A stretch of DNA of 64,000 bases from Qipengyuania flava (GTDB taxonomy: Bacteria; Pseudomonadota; Alphaproteobacteria; Sphingomonadales; Sphingomonadaceae): positions 62,001 to 126,000 of the forward strand of contig NZ_JAASQU010000003.1 in assembly GCF_011762005.1 (NCBI RefSeq), in the 5' to 3' direction. Below are positions 62,101 through 64,000 of this stretch, piece by piece (within the stretch, counting starts at the first letter, position 1; each line of letters begins with the position of its first letter). A model generated the notes under the pieces. That model made no database searches. It saw only the letters and a list, made by a program, of their open reading frames with translations, and had not been told where the DNA came from. The position numbers were made by a program, and so were the translations under genes.

Positions 62101-62464
62101 GCTCGTGATGATGACCGCGATACGCCAGCGCCTCGACAAGGGAATGCCTCTCGATGAGGCGATCTCCGATGGCGCACTGGCGAGGCTGCGACCGGTGCTG
62201 ATGACAGCGTTGGTGGCCTCGCTCGGCTTCGTGCCTATGGCCCTTGCGACCGGCACTGGCGCGGAAGTCCAGCGTCCGCTGGCCACTGTCGTGATCGGCG
62301 GATTGATTACCGCGACCGCGCTTACGCTCTTCGTCCTGCCCGCGATCGCGCGGCTCGTGCTCAATCGATCGGACGATGAGCGCAGCTGGCGCGAGAAGTG
62401 GTGGGATCGCCTGCGTCGAAACGTGACCAGCGACGAGCAGCGCGAACTGACGGACATCGCATGA
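59132..62464 (+). CDS. czcA: CzcA-type heavy-metal RND exporter
   Basis: 1,110 residues from ATG 59132 (MVTETQNESAVD; GGAAGGAGGG upstream). Twelve membrane helices and two porter loops. The heavy-metal signature is present near residue 447: LDFGLIVDGAVIIVEN, with the DFG...DGA...EN residues of the HME family, which marks divalent cation export (Co, Zn, Cd) as opposed to the drug-type pump at 35,422-38,526. Proton-driven antiporter of the CzcCBA complex. Confidence 0.96.
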   Translation: MVTETQNESAVDTHVDEASHRHGLIGAILDIAVRFRWAVIVLTVFAAIYGAMNLLRLPIDAVPDITNTQVQINTSASALSPSQVETQVTFPIETGLSGIEGLEMTRSISRNGFSQVTAIFEEGTDIYFARSQVNERLAPIGASLPEGAEPTMGPISTGLGEVLMYTIEYEYPGGRDAPKGGRTGWQSDGSFITERGDRLDTEVAKAAYLRTVQDWVVAPLMRSIDGVAGVDSIGGYEKQFLVQPDPARLTGYGLSFNSLIEALEAANLAEGANFVDRAGEALLVRVDARLGGTQDIEQAVVATREGVPIRIGDVASVRIGGDLRTGAASLNGEEAVVGTVLMRSGENSRTVAAASAERLEEVRASLPAGVVAEIVYNRSSLVDATIATVEKNLVEGALLVIAVLFLMLGNIRAAIIAALVIPISMLMAAVGMNRLGVSGNLMSLGALDFGLIVDGAVIIVENSVARLAARQHREGRLLSLGERLTETRLAAQEMIKPTVYGQAIILLVYAPLLTFTGVEGKTFSPMAITVMLALASAFVLSLTFVPAMIAVLLNRKLTEKEVKPVRMAKERYGPAVRRAIARPWPVIGAGAGLFAVAAFVFTFLGSEFTPQLDERDIAVQSLRIPSTSLERSLAMQRQVEDRLETFPQVELVFSRTGTAEVASDPMPPNASDAYVILKPREEWPDPDLSKDELVTQMEESLSGLVGNLYEFSQPIELRFNELIAGVRGDVAVKLYGDDLTALTRSAEEVAEVLRGVEGAADVKVQQVTGFPTLDIAFDRPTIARYGLTVEEVAQSVAIALGGRPAGLVFEGDRRFDVVVRLEDATRDDFDQLGALPIVLESGVTVPLRTLADFQVVDGLAEVRREQGRRLVIVSANVRERDLGSFVEEARAGVSESVELPAASFIEWGGQYQNLQAAQARLALVVPVCFALVLLLLFMALGGWVPALAVFSAIPMALAGGVFALALRGMPFSVSAAVGFIALSGVAVLNGLVMMTAIRQRLDKGMPLDEAISDGALARLRPVLMTALVASLGFVPMALATGTGAEVQRPLATVVIGGLITATALTLFVLPAIARLVLNRSDDERSWREKWWDRLRRNVTSDEQRELTDIA

Positions 62465-62486
62465 TGGTCCGGGAAAGGAGAATACG

Positions 62487-62858
62487 ATGCTGAAGATAGA
62501 CGAAGAGAACGGACTGCTGCGGATACGCGCGAGTGGCCAACTTGAAAGCTCGGACTACGATGACTTCGTGCCTCGGTTCGAACAGCTTGTCGGGCGAAAG
62601 CCCGGCAAGCTGCCGATTGTAATCGAACTCGCGTCCGATTTTGCAGGCTGGGATCTGCCCGGACTATGGCGCGATCTCAAGTTCGACACGCGTCATCAGG
62701 ACAGCTTCGGCAAGATCGCCATCGTCGGCGATGCGAAATGGGAAGAGTGGGGCACCAGACTCTCCGATCCGCTCTTCCGCGCCGAAATGAAATTCTTTGA
62801 ATCCTCCCAGCATCAGGTTGCCGAGAGCTGGGTCCGCTCCGGGGAGGACACGGCATGA
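62487..62858 (+). CDS. SpoIIAA-like protein
   Basis: 123 residues with the alternating fold of SpoIIAA-like (STAS-related) proteins: ENGLLRIRASGQLESSDYDD, FAGWDLPGLWRDLKFD, KIAIVGDAKWEEW, FESSQHQVAESWV. GGAAAGGAG precedes the ATG. It overlaps the next gene by 4 bp. Such proteins accompany metal and stress genes; the job is unknown. Confidence 0.85.
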   Translation: MLKIDEENGLLRIRASGQLESSDYDDFVPRFEQLVGRKPGKLPIVIELASDFAGWDLPGLWRDLKFDTRHQDSFGKIAIVGDAKWEEWGTRLSDPLFRAEMKFFESSQHQVAESWVRSGEDTA

Positions 62859-63493
62859 GTGGTGACCATGATATCGATCTCGGTTCGGCCGGGAAGCGCC
62901 GGACGCTGTGGGTCGTGCTCTGGCTGAACGTTGCGATCGCAATCGGGTTCTTCGTCGTCGGCCACTTCGCGGACTCGAACGCGCTCTTGGCGAACGGGCT
63001 CGACAACTCGTCCGACGCGATAGTCTATGCGCTCAGCCTGCTCGCGCTGGCCCGCTCGCGCATCTGGCAGCGTGGTGCGGCGCGGTTCTCCGGGGTCATG
63101 CTCTTGGTGTTCGCGGCAGGTGTCATTGCCGATGCCGTGCGTCGGTTCGTGGAAGGCTCGGAGCCAGGTGGTTTCATGATGCTCGCGATGGCGGCAGTCG
63201 CAGCCGTGGTGAACCTTATCTGCCTGCGGATGCTCCAGCGGACGGAGGACAAGGACGTCAGCATGCGCGCAGCGACGACCTTCAGCTTCAATGATTTCAT
63301 CGCTAATGGCGGGATCATCATCGCAGGCATCGTCGTGATGCTTACCGGCGCTAATTGGCCCGACCTGGTGGTAGGCGTCGCTGTGGCATGCATTGCCTTT
63401 TATGGCGGCATCCAGATCCTGCGCGATGCCCACATGGATATCCATGACGAGGAAGGGAGCGAGCATCGGAAGGGGGATCAGTTCCGGACATGA
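62855..63493 (+). CDS. CDF-like cation transporter (short form)
   Basis: 212 residues with six predicted helices, coupled by ATGA to both neighbours. SNALLANGLDNSSDAIVYAL and TFSFNDFIANGGIIIAG stand where CDF proteins have their two metal-site helices; Asn and Asp residues are kept but the usual His is absent. Related in type to the short transporter at 55,230-55,850. Probably a cation efflux accessory. Confidence 0.8.
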   Translation: MSGDHDIDLGSAGKRRTLWVVLWLNVAIAIGFFVVGHFADSNALLANGLDNSSDAIVYALSLLALARSRIWQRGAARFSGVMLLVFAAGVIADAVRRFVEGSEPGGFMMLAMAAVAAVVNLICLRMLQRTEDKDVSMRAATTFSFNDFIANGGIIIAGIVVMLTGANWPDLVVGVAVACIAFYGGIQILRDAHMDIHDEEGSEHRKGDQFRT

Positions 63494-64000
63494 GCAATCA
63501 ACACACACATGGTGGGCATGGCGGCCACAGCCACGGCGAGGAGAACCTGAGTGATCGCCAGCTGATCTTCGCGGTCGCGATCAACGTCCTGCTCACGCTC
63601 GCTCAGATCGTTGGCGGGATAGTCTCGGGTTCGCTCGCTCTCATTGCCGACGCCCTTCACAACTTCAGTGACGCCGCCTCGCTCGGCCTCGCGTGGTTCG
63701 CCCGTAGGATCGGCAGGCGTCCCGCCGACAGACGGATGACGTTCGGTTATGCGCAGGGCGAGGTCGTCGCTGCGCTCATCAATCTGACGACGCTGCTCAT
63801 CATCGGCTTCTATCTGCTCGTGGAAGCGATCAACCGCTTCGCCGATCCGCAACCGATCGAAGGATGGACGGTGATCGCCGTTGCGGGCGTGGCGTTGGTG
63901 ATCGATCTGGTTACCGCTTTCATCACCCACCGCGGCGCCAAGGACAGCATCAACATGAAGGCGGCGTTCCTGCACAATGTGTCCGATGCCATGGCCTCTG
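63490..64000 (+). CDS. czcD: CDF-family zinc/cadmium/cobalt exporter, 5' part
   Basis: 170 residues up to the window end; the gene continues beyond it. His-rich N-terminus (QHTHGGHGGHSHGEE), then the CDF core: SGSLALIADALHNFSDAASL (HxxxD metal site), GYAQGEVVAALINLTTLLII and the beginning of the second site (FLHNVSDAMAS). A standard CzcD-type exporter. Starts in the stop of the preceding gene (ATGA). Confidence 0.93.
   Translation, partial: MSNQHTHGGHGGHSHGEENLSDRQLIFAVAINVLLTLAQIVGGIVSGSLALIADALHNFSDAASLGLAWFARRIGRRPADRRMTFGYAQGEVVAALINLTTLLIIGFYLLVEAINRFADPQPIEGWTVIAVAGVALVIDLVTAFITHRGAKDSINMKAAFLHNVSDAMAS

Overview
The window is about 64 kb of GC-rich alphaproteobacterial chromosome. Codon use, the CIO-type cytochrome bd, the LOV histidine kinase, the acyl-CoA dehydrogenase pairs and the metal clusters together suggest Sphingomonadales, probably Erythrobacteraceae. 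That placement is inference: there is no rRNA or other phylogenetic marker here.

1-17,950, housekeeping and signalling. The window opens inside cydA, followed by cydB and a 40-residue DUF2474 subunit. Next come a double-PilZ protein and a FixJ-like regulator convergent with an 891-residue LOV-PAS hybrid histidine kinase. Then follow a fused 5-oxoprolinase, an aldehyde dehydrogenase, a two-gene acyl-CoA dehydrogenase, a LuxR-type regulator, and the sulfate-activation pair cysD-cysNC with a clear terminator.

17,983-39,607, envelope and catabolism. A minus-strand operon encodes a two-partner secretion porin, a 2,099-residue exoprotein and an exported TPR-CHAT (caspase-like) protein. It is followed by a 7TM diguanylate cyclase, two more acyl-CoA dehydrogenases and a three-gene HAE1-type RND efflux pump.

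39,884-44,893, copper cluster. DUF305, glutaredoxin-MauE fusion, DUF411, CsoR, CopA multicopper oxidase and CopB are controlled by two recognisable CsoR-type operators.

45,055-54,766, mobile island. Next to a tRNA-Thr(CGU) gene lies a low-GC Tn7-like block with tnsA, tniA/tnsB (DD35E), tniB/tnsC and tniQ on the minus strand, plus two unidentified small ORFs. Beyond it are two convergent genes homologous to each other. Both are degenerate DDE-transposase relatives: one has lost the catalytic Glu, the other is cut by an in-frame TAG. No Cas gene or CRISPR array is present. This island is the most unusual part of the window.

54,767-64,000, zinc/cadmium/cobalt resistance. A MerR/CadR-type regulator faces a textbook 19-bp-spacer MerR promoter. 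Downstream are a CDF-like exporter, DUF3703, a His-rich exported protein, czcCBA, a SpoIIAA-like protein, a second CDF-like protein and a CDF exporter (czcD) cut by the window end. The copper and czc clusters flank the transposition genes, so one or both may be cargo, but the transposon ends could not be fixed.
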